A stretch of 64,000 nucleotides of DNA from Bacteroidota bacterium (lineage in GTDB: Bacteria; Bacteroidota; Bacteroidia; Flavobacteriales; Weeksellaceae), in NCBI GenBank assembly GCA_023393915.1, contig JAEXBS010000072.1:1-64000 (forward strand). The letters are read 5' to 3'. The notes beneath the pieces were generated by a model, which saw only the letters and a program-made list of their open reading frames with translations, made no database searches and had not been told where the DNA came from. Below are positions 17,655 to 26,700 of the stretch, in pieces (position 1 is the first letter of the stretch; each line of letters opens with the position of its first letter). The position numbers and the translations under genes are program-made.

Positions 17655-18561
17655 AGATTGTTGGCAAGGAAGAAACGACGGACAAGAGGCTCTATCTCAA
17701 AGGCTTTTCCAAGTTGTAAATTTTGAAGCAAAAGACGAAATGGATTTCGTGATTCATGGTTTTGCTGTAGATGAAGGCGTGCGGAGAAACAAAGGTCGAG
17801 TAGGAGCCGCCGAAGCTCCCAATTATATTAGAAGGGCCTTGGCGAATTTTCCGGTTGTTCAAAGTGGATTTAACTTGCATGATTTCGGGAATATTTATTG
17901 CAGAGATGCTGATTTAGAATTAGCACAGGCCTCTTTGGCTAAAGCTGTATGTCAAGCGCTTGAAGTGGGTGCTAAATCAGTAGTACTCGGCGGTGGCCAT
18001 GAGGTTACTTGGGGCCATTACCAAGGCATCCGAATGGCGCATCCTGAGAAAACGATTGGAGTGATAAATTTTGATGCTCATTTTGATAATCGAACCCCTG
18101 AGAAAGAGGGCTATGGGACGTCGGGAACCGGATTTTGGCAAATTGCTAAGCAAGATGCTCTGCAAAGTCTTCATATTGGTATTCAACGCAACAGCAATAC
18201 TTTATCCCTTTTTGATTCGGCCCATCAGTTGGGGATGAAGTACATTTTAGCTGAAGAAATTGATCTAATTAACTTGCCAGATATAAAAACTCAAATTCAA
18301 GAGTTTTCTCATTCGGTCGATTTACTTTACTTAACGATCTGCATGGATGTATTTAATGCTTCTATTGCACCCGGGGTATCGGCTTTGGCTTACAATGGAA
18401 TCATGTCAGATTCTGTTTTTTTAAGACTTCTAAGAACTGTGCTCGATTGTCCAAACCTTGTCGCTCTCGATGTTGCAGAGGTAAATCCACAGTTGGACAT
18501 ACAAGATCGAACCAGTCGCTTAGCCGCAAGTTTGGTGAATGAGTGGTTTATGTCCCTCTAG
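17641..18561 (+). CDS. hutG: Formimidoylglutamase
   Basis: 306-aa arginase-fold enzyme that hydrolyses N-formimidoyl-L-glutamate to glutamate and formamide. Manganese-binding motifs of the ureohydrolase fold are intact: GGGHEVTWGH, NFDAHFDNR and CMDVFNASIAPG, plus a substrate-side ALDVAEVNP. ATG 17641 is preferred over an in-frame GTG at 17629; it overlaps the last codons of hutI, which supports coupled translation and pathway linkage. Confidence 0.9.
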   Translation: MEEYKDCWQGRNDGQEALSQRLFQVVNFEAKDEMDFVIHGFAVDEGVRRNKGRVGAAEAPNYIRRALANFPVVQSGFNLHDFGNIYCRDADLELAQASLAKAVCQALEVGAKSVVLGGGHEVTWGHYQGIRMAHPEKTIGVINFDAHFDNRTPEKEGYGTSGTGFWQIAKQDALQSLHIGIQRNSNTLSLFDSAHQLGMKYILAEEIDLINLPDIKTQIQEFSHSVDLLYLTICMDVFNASIAPGVSALAYNGIMSDSVFLRLLRTVLDCPNLVALDVAEVNPQLDIQDRTSRLAASLVNEWFMSL

Positions 18562-18626
18562 TTTTTTTGGTCTTTAACAAAAACCCAAGGACGCATAGTC
18601 CGTTGGAATTTGTTTAATTTTACATC

Positions 18627-19925
18627 ATGCAAGATACTTTAGAAAGAAAACTAAAAGCTTCCGAGAAGGCTTTTTATAAATGGAAAAAGACGAGTTTTAA
18701 AGAGAGACAAAAATTGTTAGCTTCTCTCTCAAAGCTTCTACTGAAAAATAAAGTAGAACTGGCTACTCTGATTACCAAGGAAATGAATAAACCTATTTCT
18801 CAATCTATTTCAGAGATTGAGAAATGTGCCGCGATGTGCAAGTACTATGCTGAAATTAAAAACCCACTGTCAATTGAAAAAATAACAACTGAAATGGAAA
18901 TTTCAGAAGTGAGGCCCGAGCCTATGGGAGTAATTTTGGGCGTGATGCCATGGAATTATCCATTTTGGCAAGTTCTTCGTTTTGCAGTCCCTGCCGTGCT
19001 TGCCGGCAATACGGTAGTGGTTAAGCACGCTTCAATTTGCCTAAAATCAGGTCAAAGAATTCAGAAGCTCTTTCAAGAAGCTGGGTTTAAAAAGCAAGTG
19101 TTTTCCCATTGGAAGGTTTCTCATAAGGAAGTGGAAGCAATGATAAAGCATCCGATTATCAAAGGCGTGTCGCTTACCGGCAGTGAAAGTGCGGGAAGAG
19201 CTATTGCAAAAACAGCAGGTGAACAGCTAAAAAAATGTGTGCTTGAGCTGGGAGGAAGTGATCCTTTTATCGTTTTAGATGATGCCGACTTAAAGCTTGC
19301 TGCAAAAGATGCAGCGCAGGCAAGATTGCAGAATTGTGGTCAGACGTGCGTGGCGGCTAAGCGCTTTATCATTCATGAAAAAGTTTATGAGAAGTTCGTA
19401 ACCTTACTCGTAAAGGAATATTCGCTTTTTGAACCAAGAGATCCTATGGATAGAAATACCCAGCTTAGCAAAATGGCGCGTGAAGATTTAGCTAATGAGT
19501 TGGAAAAGCAATACGAAAAAGCGATTGCAAATGGTGCGAAGATATTAACGCCGCTTAAGAAGAAAGGTAAGATGGGCTTTAAGCCAGGTTTAATTCAAGT
19601 TAAATCCTCTAATCCGATTCTTGAAGAAGAACTTTTTGGTCCCTTAGGGATGATTTTAAAAGCGAAAAACGATGCAAGTGCGCTAGCTATGGCAAACGAT
19701 TCACCCTTCGGTTTAGCGGGTGCAGTCTATTCGAAAAGTAAAAAAAGAACGCAGTTCTTTTCAGATGGCTTAGAAGTGGGAAGCGTTGCAATCAATCAAG
19801 TTTTTCGTTCCGATTTTAGAATGCCTTTTGGAGGGCGAAAAAACTCAGGGTATGGAGTAGAATTGTCCAAGTATGCACTGGAAGAGTTCAGTGTGAAGAA
19901 GTCGGTCGTTGGCCACCTAAAGTAA
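18627..19925 (+). CDS. NAD(P)-dependent aldehyde dehydrogenase, succinate-semialdehyde dehydrogenase-like
   Basis: 432 aa. Cofactor-side PWNYPFWQVLRFAVPA and NTVVVKHAS, catalytic glutamate in VLELGGSDPF, catalytic cysteine in NCGQTCVAAKR, and EEELFGP near the C terminus. Length and motifs match the short SSADH (Sad/YneI-like) group, so the likely reaction is succinate semialdehyde to succinate, but substrate assignment within ALDHs is uncertain. It follows hutG after 65 nt with an AT-rich -7-like box a few nt before the ATG, so it may be transcribed separately. Confidence 0.85.
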   Translation: MQDTLERKLKASEKAFYKWKKTSFKERQKLLASLSKLLLKNKVELATLITKEMNKPISQSISEIEKCAAMCKYYAEIKNPLSIEKITTEMEISEVRPEPMGVILGVMPWNYPFWQVLRFAVPAVLAGNTVVVKHASICLKSGQRIQKLFQEAGFKKQVFSHWKVSHKEVEAMIKHPIIKGVSLTGSESAGRAIAKTAGEQLKKCVLELGGSDPFIVLDDADLKLAAKDAAQARLQNCGQTCVAAKRFIIHEKVYEKFVTLLVKEYSLFEPRDPMDRNTQLSKMAREDLANELEKQYEKAIANGAKILTPLKKKGKMGFKPGLIQVKSSNPILEEELFGPLGMILKAKNDASALAMANDSPFGLAGAVYSKSKKRTQFFSDGLEVGSVAINQVFRSDFRMPFGGRKNSGYGVELSKYALEEFSVKKSVVGHLK

Positions 19926-19936
19926 TATTCCATAAA

Positions 19937-19966
19937 AAGCCCCTTGAGGTCGATTTCAAGGGGCTT
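19937..19966. terminator. Terminator between aldehyde dehydrogenase gene and pyk
   Basis: AAGCCCCTTGA/TCAAGGGGCTT, perfect 11-bp stem. Read on the minus strand it is followed by TTTTTATG, so it mainly ends the pyk operon; plus-strand T richness is weaker. Confidence 0.75.
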
Positions 19967-19977
19967 ACTATTGGAAA

Positions 19978-21423
19978 CTAAATCTTTGTTAAGCGCAGGG
20001 TATTGGTTTTACCTCCCTGCTCTGCAGGAGTGGCATTAAGGTTAATTACGAAGTCATGATCTTCTACATAACCTAATTCTTTGGCAAGTCTGTTCACCTC
20101 AACAATGGTTTCATCCGTTGCCGTTGAACCGTCATAATAATAAGCTCTTACACCCCATAGTAGATTCAACATAGTGGTTACTCTTTTGTTCGCACTAAAA
20201 ATGATAATATTAGAGTTAGGACGGTGTGCCGAAATATGGAATGCTGTGTATCCAGAATAGGTTAGCGTAATGATTGCTTCTACTGGAGTTGTTTTCGCAA
20301 TTCTTACAGCTGCAAGACAAATTCGGTTGGTGATAAAGCGCTCATCAATACAATTGAATTCTTTTTCAATCGGACTTACTTTTGATTGATAAAAATGAGT
20401 GTTTTCAATATTTTTGACAATTTTGCTCATGTTTTTTACAACCTCAACAGGATATTTACCTACTGAAGTTTCTCCCGATAACATGACGGCGTCAGCACCA
20501 TCAAGAACGGAGTTAGCAACATCATTTACCTCTGCACGGGTTGGCGTTAAGCTTGATATCATCGTTTCCATCATCTGGGTTGCAATGATTACTGGTTTTG
20601 CAAAACTACGCGCCTTTTCTACTAGAAGTTTTTGAATTGCAGGGACTTCTTCCATGGGTACTTCAACCCCTAAATCTCCTCTAGCAACCATGAGTCCATC
20701 ACATTCATGCAGAATTTCATCGATGTTCTTTACTCCTTCTGGTTTTTCTATTTTTGCAATGATTGGAGTTTTAATCTGATTCGTTGGATGCTTAGACATC
20801 AGTTCTTTTAAGTCACGAATATCTTGGCCGTGACGAACAAATGAAAGTGCTATCCAATCCAGTTCTAAATCTAGCATGAAGTTTGCATCCTGTATATCCT
20901 TCTCGGTAAGTGCCGGAAGCGATACATTGGTATTGGGTAGGTTCACTCCTTTCTTGGAGCTTAATGGTCCTCCTTGAATCGTAACTGCTTTAACTGTGTC
21001 AATTAGATTGGTTTCAGTTACTTCCAATACCAGTTTCCCATCATCAATAAGAATTCTTTCTCCTACTTTAACATCTTGAGGAAATTGTGAATAGGTCATG
21101 TAGACCCTCGTAGAATCTCCTTCAATTTTTTCGTTCGTAAAAGTTAAGACGTCGCCAGGATTTAAGTAAGATCCTTCTTTTACCACTCCTACACGAAGTT
21201 TAGGGCCTTGTAAGTCCCCAAGTATACCTACTGAGGTGCCCATTTCTTCATTAAGCTCGCGTATTGTTGTCACATGAGAGCGAACTATGTCATAATCTGC
21301 ATGTGAGAAATTGATACGGAAAATATCAACTCCTGCCTTGATTAGATCCGCCATGACCTCTCTTTTTGAGGTGGCAGGACCAAGGGTGGCTATAATTTTG
21401 GTCTTCTTTAAATGCTTATTCAT
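19978..21423 (-). CDS. pyk: Pyruvate kinase
   Basis: 481 aa; converts phosphoenolpyruvate and ADP to pyruvate and ATP. Core motifs: ATLGPATSK, FRINFSHADYD, LGDLQGPKLRVG, catalytic IAKIEKPEGVKNI, MVARGDLGVEVP and VIIATQMMETMI. The C-terminal allosteric domain is present and of usual length. Last gene of the acpP-fabF-rnc-IPExxxVDY-pyk operon; its start overlaps the preceding gene by 8 nt. Confidence 0.97.
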   Translation of the reverse strand: MNKHLKKTKIIATLGPATSKREVMADLIKAGVDIFRINFSHADYDIVRSHVTTIRELNEEMGTSVGILGDLQGPKLRVGVVKEGSYLNPGDVLTFTNEKIEGDSTRVYMTYSQFPQDVKVGERILIDDGKLVLEVTETNLIDTVKAVTIQGGPLSSKKGVNLPNTNVSLPALTEKDIQDANFMLDLELDWIALSFVRHGQDIRDLKELMSKHPTNQIKTPIIAKIEKPEGVKNIDEILHECDGLMVARGDLGVEVPMEEVPAIQKLLVEKARSFAKPVIIATQMMETMISSLTPTRAEVNDVANSVLDGADAVMLSGETSVGKYPVEVVKNMSKIVKNIENTHFYQSKVSPIEKEFNCIDERFITNRICLAAVRIAKTTPVEAIITLTYSGYTAFHISAHRPNSNIIIFSANKRVTTMLNLLWGVRAYYYDGSTATDETIVEVNRLAKELGYVEDHDFVINLNATPAEQGGKTNTLRLTKI

Positions 21424-21886
21424 AATATTGAATTAATTGGTAGAGTTCCTCCTGGGAACTCAATTGAATTTCCTGAAGCGGAAAAACTAGGTTTTCAGGC
21501 AGCAAAATTAAGGAAAAATCGGCAAATGAATCCGATGTTTTCAAAATGTAGTCTACATCTTTATGAATTGGTAACAGATAGTTAACACTTTGTTCTTCTG
21601 TAAAAAGTTCAGTTACTTCTTTCTTCTTAATACTGTAATGAGATGGGTTGGCAAGGAACTGAAAGCAGGTTTTCGTTTCTTTATGGTACGCTTGAAAACG
21701 AGCATGGAAGTAATTGTAATAAGTTCCTGTTATTTCTATATCTGTAATGCGTTCAAATTGAGAACCTGACAAGTGATTCACCTCGAAAAAGAACTCGTGA
21801 TGAGCTGTTTTTTTAGACAATCGGACCAAGGCAAGAGTTATCTCATCTTCGTAGTCAGCATCAAGAAATAGTTTTTGGTTTTTCAA
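21416..21886 (-). CDS. IPExxxVDY family protein
   Basis: 156-aa protein of a Flavobacteriia-restricted family named for its motif, here LPIHKDVDYIL at about 107-117 (first residue is L, and E is replaced by H, so the naming motif is only partly kept). Between rnc and pyk, which is the family's standard position, supports the call. Function unknown; no signal peptide or membrane helix. It overlaps the rnc end by 26 nt and the pyk start by 8 nt, so all three are tightly coupled. Confidence 0.75.
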   Translation of the reverse strand: MKNQKLFLDADYEDEITLALVRLSKKTAHHEFFFEVNHLSGSQFERITDIEITGTYYNYFHARFQAYHKETKTCFQFLANPSHYSIKKKEVTELFTEEQSVNYLLPIHKDVDYILKTSDSFADFSLILLPENLVFPLQEIQLSSQEELYQLIQYYE

Positions 21887-22661
21887 GAATATTTTCTTTT
21901 TTATTTAGTGTATAAAAGGCTCTTTGCGCTGCTTTTTCTTCAGCTTTTTTCTTCGATGCTTCTATGGCATTGCAGATTTTTTCCCCTCCTAAATAGACAT
22001 AAGATCGGAACTGAAGTGTGCGGTTCGGTAACTCTTCTTGCACGGTTTGATAATGCAATGGTATTTTCCTTTTTTGAGACCATTCAAGTAAAAGCCCTTT
22101 ATAGCTTACAACTTTATTTTCAAGCTTTTCGATTTCTTTTACTGTCAAAAGCTTTCTTAAGACAATGTTTTGGCAAGCTTGGTAGCCCATGTCCAAATAG
22201 ATAGCACCTATTAGGGCTTCAAAAAGATTTCCTGCTATGTTTTCACTTAAAGCGGTAGAATTTGAATTTTGAATCAACATCGGTAATCTAAGATCTTCCC
22301 CAAGTTTGTTGAGGTTTTTTCGATTAACGATTTTTGATTTCATCTGTGTAAGAAATCCCTCATTTTTCTGTGAATACCTTTCGAAAAGGTAGCAAGAGAT
22401 GATCGAACCTAAGATCGAATCACCAAGGAATTCTAGGCGCTCAAAATTTTTCGCTGATTTAGAATTTGAGGTCTTTAATGAGAAAGCTTCCTTGTATACC
22501 TCTATTTGAGTGGTAGGCTCACCAATTATTTGCGCAATTCGTGCACTAAGAACGAGCTCCTTCTCAGATAATTTTTTTTTTCTTGTACGAAGGAATTTAG
22601 AAATGTACTTCTTGAACTCCACGTTTTTAAATTTAGATTTTTGAAAACAATACGCAAGCAT
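21861..22661 (-). CDS. rnc: Ribonuclease III
   Basis: Endonuclease that processes double-stranded RNA, including rRNA precursors. The catalytic signature NFERLEFLGDSILGSIIS and second acidic patch GNLFEALIGAIYLDMGY are intact, followed by a C-terminal dsRNA-binding domain (about 185-255, ending AEEKAAQRAFYTL). The start is uncertain: ATG 22661 gives 266 aa and overlaps the fabF end by 29 nt, ATG 22679 gives 272 aa, while GTG 22622 gives 253 aa without overlap and is closer to the usual N terminus. Confidence 0.93.
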   Translation of the reverse strand: MLAYCFQKSKFKNVEFKKYISKFLRTRKKKLSEKELVLSARIAQIIGEPTTQIEVYKEAFSLKTSNSKSAKNFERLEFLGDSILGSIISCYLFERYSQKNEGFLTQMKSKIVNRKNLNKLGEDLRLPMLIQNSNSTALSENIAGNLFEALIGAIYLDMGYQACQNIVLRKLLTVKEIEKLENKVVSYKGLLLEWSQKRKIPLHYQTVQEELPNRTLQFRSYVYLGGEKICNAIEASKKKAEEKAAQRAFYTLNKKENILEKPKTIS

Positions 22662-23877
22662 TGTGACCTCCAAATCCAAAAGTGTTGCTCATTGCTACAT
22701 TGACGGTTTTTTCAACTGCATGGTTGAAAGTGAAATTCAATCGAGAATCAATATTCTCATCGTCGGTGAAGTGGTTGATAGTTGGAGGTACAATTCCGTG
22801 TATAATAGTGTGAAGCGCAGCTATCGCTTCTATTACACCTGCAGCTCCAAGTAAGTGTCCAGTCATTGACTTGGTGGAGTTAATCTGAATGTCAAACGCG
22901 TGCTCACCCAACAACTTGGATATTGCATTAGATTCTGCTATATCTCCTAGTGGAGTCGAAGTTCCATGCATATTAATATGATCTACTTCGTCAGCAGTTA
23001 CACCTGCGTCTTCAAGACAGTTTTTCATCACTAAGTAAGCCCCTAGGCCTTCCGGATGAGGTGCAGTCATATGGTAAGCATCGGCACTCATGCCGCCACC
23101 TTTTAATTCTGCATAGATGGTAGCTCCTCTGCTTACTGCATGTTCATATTCTTCTAAAATAATACATCCAGCCCCTTCTCCTAGAACGAAACCGTCTCGA
23201 TCTTTATCAAAAGGTCGGGAGGCTGTTAAAGGATCATCGTTGCGTGTGGAGAGTGCCATCATGGCATTAAATCCACCTACACCACTTGCGGTCACGGCAG
23301 CTTCAGAACCCCCGCATACGATTACATCTGCCTTTCCTAATTGGATAAGCATTTTTGCATCGATCATAGCATTGGCTGAAGACGCACATGCGGATACTGT
23401 AGTATAGTTAGGTCCATGGAAACCGTATTCCATGGATATGTGTCCCGGAGTAATGTCCGCGATCATTTTAGGGATAAAAAACGGATTGAATCGAGGGATG
23501 TCTGTATTAGCCCATCCCAAAACTTCGTTTTCGAACGTTTCAAGACCACCAATACCGGATCCCCAAATCACTCCGACTCTGTTTTTGTTTAGTTCGCCAT
23601 CCATTAATTTTGAATGCTGGACTGCTTCACGAGCCGCTACCATCCCAAGCTGGGTGTTGCGGTCCATTTTTTTAGCCTCCTTCTTCTCAAAATGTTGTAA
23701 GGGGTCAAAGTTTTTCACCTCACAGGCAAACTTAGTTTTGAAGTTTGTGGCATCAAAAAGAGTAATTGGAGCAGCTCCGCTCTTACCTAGGGTTAGGCTT
23801 TCCCAGTAATCTTTTGCATTTTGACCAATCGGTGTAACTGCGCCAAATCCTGTTACAACTACTCTTTTTAATTCCAT
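22633..23877 (-). CDS. fabF: 3-oxoacyl-[acyl-carrier-protein] synthase II
   Basis: 414 aa; condenses malonyl-ACP with acyl-ACP in fatty acid elongation. Active-site cysteine in TTVSACASSANAM (about 163), first histidine in MHGTSTPLGD and second in MTGHLLGAAG complete the Cys-His-His triad. Normal length; 25 nt downstream of acpP, with which it works directly. Confidence 0.97.
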   Translation of the reverse strand: MELKRVVVTGFGAVTPIGQNAKDYWESLTLGKSGAAPITLFDATNFKTKFACEVKNFDPLQHFEKKEAKKMDRNTQLGMVAAREAVQHSKLMDGELNKNRVGVIWGSGIGGLETFENEVLGWANTDIPRFNPFFIPKMIADITPGHISMEYGFHGPNYTTVSACASSANAMIDAKMLIQLGKADVIVCGGSEAAVTASGVGGFNAMMALSTRNDDPLTASRPFDKDRDGFVLGEGAGCIILEEYEHAVSRGATIYAELKGGGMSADAYHMTAPHPEGLGAYLVMKNCLEDAGVTADEVDHINMHGTSTPLGDIAESNAISKLLGEHAFDIQINSTKSMTGHLLGAAGVIEAIAALHTIIHGIVPPTINHFTDDENIDSRLNFTFNHAVEKTVNVAMSNTFGFGGHNACVLFSKI

Positions 23878-23902
23878 AAAGTTCTTATCTAATCGAAATT
23901 GA

Positions 23903-24142
23903 TTATTTGTTTACTACTTCTTCAATATAGGCAATTGCATGACCTACTGTAGTAATTTTTTCAGCCTGATCGTCTGGGATCTGGATGTTGAATTCTTTTT
24001 CGAACTCCATAATAAGTTCAACAGTATCTAGTGAATCTGCTCCTAAATCGTTGGTGAAGCTAGCTTCTGGAGTTACTTCTGTTTCCTCAACGTCAAGCTT
24101 ATCCGCGATGATAGCTTTTACTCTTGATGCAATGTCTGACAT
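23903..24142 (-). CDS. acpP: Acyl carrier protein
   Basis: 79-aa acidic four-helix protein carrying growing acyl chains on phosphopantetheine, attached to the serine of DLGADSLDTVELIMEFE (residue 39 or so). First gene of the operon with fabF; strong TATATTTG -7 box upstream. Confidence 0.97.
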   Translation of the reverse strand: MSDIASRVKAIIADKLDVEETEVTPEASFTNDLGADSLDTVELIMEFEKEFNIQIPDDQAEKITTVGHAIAYIEEVVNK

Positions 24143-24177
24143 AATAATAGTATTTTTTAATTATTGTTTAGTTGGTG

Positions 24178-24185
24178 CAAATATA
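24178..24185 (-). promoter_or_regulatory. -7 box of the acpP-fabF-rnc-pyk operon
   Basis: TATATTTG on the minus strand, 35 nt before the acpP ATG. No ideal -33 partner was found. Confidence 0.5.
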
Positions 24186-24300
24186 AAAAAATCTTAATCA
24201 ATTCTACTTTTTTTGGTATTTTTTGAGGAATTTGGAAGTTATGCGAGTGACCTTTGAATAGGGTCTAATGTAAAATGTTCTATTTGAGTAGATAATTCCT

Positions 24301-24308
24301 TATTTTTG
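24301..24308 (+). promoter_or_regulatory. Candidate -7 box of folE-cysS
   Basis: TATTTTTG, exact TAnnTTTG, 22 nt before the first folE ATG. Confidence 0.45.
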
Positions 24309-24330
24309 CCTTTGAAAGTTTGCCTATACT

Positions 24331-24993
24331 ATGATGGATTTTGAAAACGACGATGATGTGTTTACTGGAAAGGAGCACACTCCTTTACGAAAAGATGCAT
24401 TTGATAAGTCTCCAGAAGAGAAAGTACAAGAGATTGAGACGTATTTTCGAGGAATTATGGAGACTCTTGGACTTGATTTGACGGACGATTCACTTAAGGA
24501 TTCTCCATCGAGAGTAGCGAAAATGTACGTTCATGAGATATTTGGAGGACTCTTGCCAGAAAACCGTCCAGGGGTCTCTACTTTTAGTAATAAATACAAG
24601 TACCGACAAATGCTTGTGGAGAAAGATATTACGGTGTATTCATTTTGTGAGCACCACTTTCTTCCCATCATTGGAAAAGCACATGTAGCTTATATTTCCA
24701 ATGGAGAAGTGATTGGTCTTTCGAAAATCAATAGAATTGTAGACTATTATGCAAGAAGACCTCAAGTTCAGGAAAGACTTACCATGCAAATAGTTGATGC
24801 TTTGAAAGAGGCTTTAGGTACCAAGGATGTGGCTTGTATAATAGATGCAAAGCATCTTTGTGTAAATTGTCGTGGCATTAAGGATACGTCAAGTTCCACC
24901 ATAACAGCAGAATTAAGTGGTATTTTTAGAACCAATCCTATTTCACGTCAAGAGTTCTTGCATTATGTAGGAATATCAACTAGAATCGATTAA
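24331..24993 (+). CDS. folE: GTP cyclohydrolase I
   Basis: 220 aa; converts GTP to dihydroneopterin triphosphate, entry to folate (and pterin) synthesis. Zinc ligands are present: cysteine and histidine in YSFCEHHFLPIIG and the second cysteine in KHLCVNCRGIKD; RRPQVQERLT is the usual substrate-binding segment. Two adjacent ATGs (24331, 24334) could serve. It is 10 nt ahead of cysS, so the two share an operon. Confidence 0.96.
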   Translation: MMDFENDDDVFTGKEHTPLRKDAFDKSPEEKVQEIETYFRGIMETLGLDLTDDSLKDSPSRVAKMYVHEIFGGLLPENRPGVSTFSNKYKYRQMLVEKDITVYSFCEHHFLPIIGKAHVAYISNGEVIGLSKINRIVDYYARRPQVQERLTMQIVDALKEALGTKDVACIIDAKHLCVNCRGIKDTSSSTITAELSGIFRTNPISRQEFLHYVGISTRID

Positions 24994-25003
24994 ATAAGAC
25001 TAA

Positions 25004-26470
25004 ATGCAATTGAAAATATACAATTCTCTCAGTGGAGAAAAAGAAGATTTTATTCCCCTAGTGAAAGATCATGTTGGAATGTACGTATGTGGACCTACTG
25101 TTTACAGTAATGTTCATATGGGGAATGTAAGAACTTTTCTATCTTTTGATTTTATTTACCGCACCTTAAAACATCTAGGTTACAAAGTTAGGTACGTAAG
25201 AAATATTACGGATGCTGGACATTTAACTGATGACGGGACGGTAGAGAACGATCGTTTCGTTCGTCAAAGTCGATTAGAGAAACTAGAGCCAATGGAAATT
25301 GTGCAAAAATATACCGTAGATTTCCATAAAGTACTAGATTTATTTAATCTTCAACCTCCTAATATTGAGCCCACAGCTACTGGTCATATTGTTGAGCAAT
25401 TAGAGCTAACCAAACTTTTGATTGACAAGGGGGTTGCCTATGAAAGTAACGGTTCGGTTTATTTTGATGTCCATGCCTACAATGAGCAAGGTGGGAATTA
25501 TGGAGAATTGAGCAAGCGGAATATTGAAGAGCTTTTCTCCAATACAAGAGATTTAGACGGCCAAGATGAAAAGAAAAACCCGCAAGATTTTGCGCTTTGG
25601 AAAAAGGCTTCGCCAGAACATATTATGAAATGGCCTTCTCCCTGGGGGGAAGGGTTTCCAGGCTGGCATTTGGAATGTACCGCAATGAGCACAAAATACT
25701 TGGGTGAACGTTTCGATATTCACGGGGGAGGAATGGATTTGAAATTCCCACACCACGAATGTGAAATTGCTCAAGGAAAAGCGTGTAATGGAGTAAGTCC
25801 TGTGAATTATTGGATGCATGCCAATATGCTAACATTAAATTCCCAGAAAATGAGTAAATCAACAGGAAATACTATTCTTCCTATGGAGCTCATTACTGGA
25901 GATAATAATTTCTTTGAAAAATCTTTTCATCCAACGGTGGTAAGGTTCTTCTTTTTGCAAGCACACTATAGAAGTGTCGTGGATTTGTCTAATGAAGCTT
26001 TGTTGGCAAGTGAGAAGGGGTATCATAGATTAATGGAATCATTAAGTATTCTGGAGCAAATTTCTCCTGCGGAAACTAGCTCTCAAGAGGTGAACGTAAG
26101 CGAATGGAAAGCCAAGTGCTATACTGCATTAACTGATGATTTTAATTCTCCCATATTAATCGCAAACCTGTTTGAAATGGTGAAGGTAGTATTTGGACTG
26201 AAAGAAGGCAAGTTGCAGATTTCACAAATTGATCTCCAAGAACTACGAGAAACTTTCAATGCGTTGATATTTGATGTGCTGGGTTTAGAATTAATGGAAA
26301 GCAGCCATTCCCAACACTTGGATTCCACTTTGCAAGTGCTCATTGAACTTCGAAACCAAGCGCGTAAAGCAAAGAATTTTGAGCTATCAGATCAAATTAG
26401 GGACAGACTCCTGCAAGAAGGAATTGAATTAAAAGACGGACGTGAGGGAACGAGCTATCAACTCAACTAA
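25004..26470 (+). CDS. cysS: Cysteinyl-tRNA synthetase
   Basis: 488-aa class I synthetase. The HIGH-type motif is HMGN in VCGPTVYSNVHMGN (about 29-42), the KMSKS loop is KMSKSTGNT, and zinc ligands are the first CGP cysteine, C in LECTAMS, and HHECEIAQ. Normal length. Ends the folE-cysS operon with a strong terminator. Confidence 0.97.
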   Translation: MQLKIYNSLSGEKEDFIPLVKDHVGMYVCGPTVYSNVHMGNVRTFLSFDFIYRTLKHLGYKVRYVRNITDAGHLTDDGTVENDRFVRQSRLEKLEPMEIVQKYTVDFHKVLDLFNLQPPNIEPTATGHIVEQLELTKLLIDKGVAYESNGSVYFDVHAYNEQGGNYGELSKRNIEELFSNTRDLDGQDEKKNPQDFALWKKASPEHIMKWPSPWGEGFPGWHLECTAMSTKYLGERFDIHGGGMDLKFPHHECEIAQGKACNGVSPVNYWMHANMLTLNSQKMSKSTGNTILPMELITGDNNFFEKSFHPTVVRFFFLQAHYRSVVDLSNEALLASEKGYHRLMESLSILEQISPAETSSQEVNVSEWKAKCYTALTDDFNSPILIANLFEMVKVVFGLKEGKLQISQIDLQELRETFNALIFDVLGLELMESSHSQHLDSTLQVLIELRNQARKAKNFELSDQIRDRLLQEGIELKDGREGTSYQLN

Positions 26471-26489
26471 TTTTTGAAATAACAACTTT

Positions 26490-26526
26490 AAAGGGCTTGA
26501 GATTTTGTCTCAAGCCCTTTGTTTTG
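26490..26526 (+). terminator. Terminator of folE-cysS
   Basis: AAAGGGCTTGAGA/TCTCAAGCCCTTT, 13-bp stem with 5-nt loop, then GTTTTG. Confidence 0.85.
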
Positions 26527-26700
26527 TAAAATATTGATAATTAATAATTAAAGTGTGAATGTTTACTGGTTTTTTTGGAATAATTTTCCAAAAATTCCCC
26601 AATTATTTTTTAAATTGCATAGCCAAAATTGAGTGCTTAAGCTAGTGTGAGAATTTTGTAGCATAAACTGTTGAAAATTAATAATCTAACTACTGATTTA

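Noticed and set aside
23117..23809. Plus-strand ORFs of 96 and 125 codons opposite fabF
   Set aside because: They mirror the codon pattern of fabF, which has complete catalytic motifs; no ribosome-binding or family evidence.
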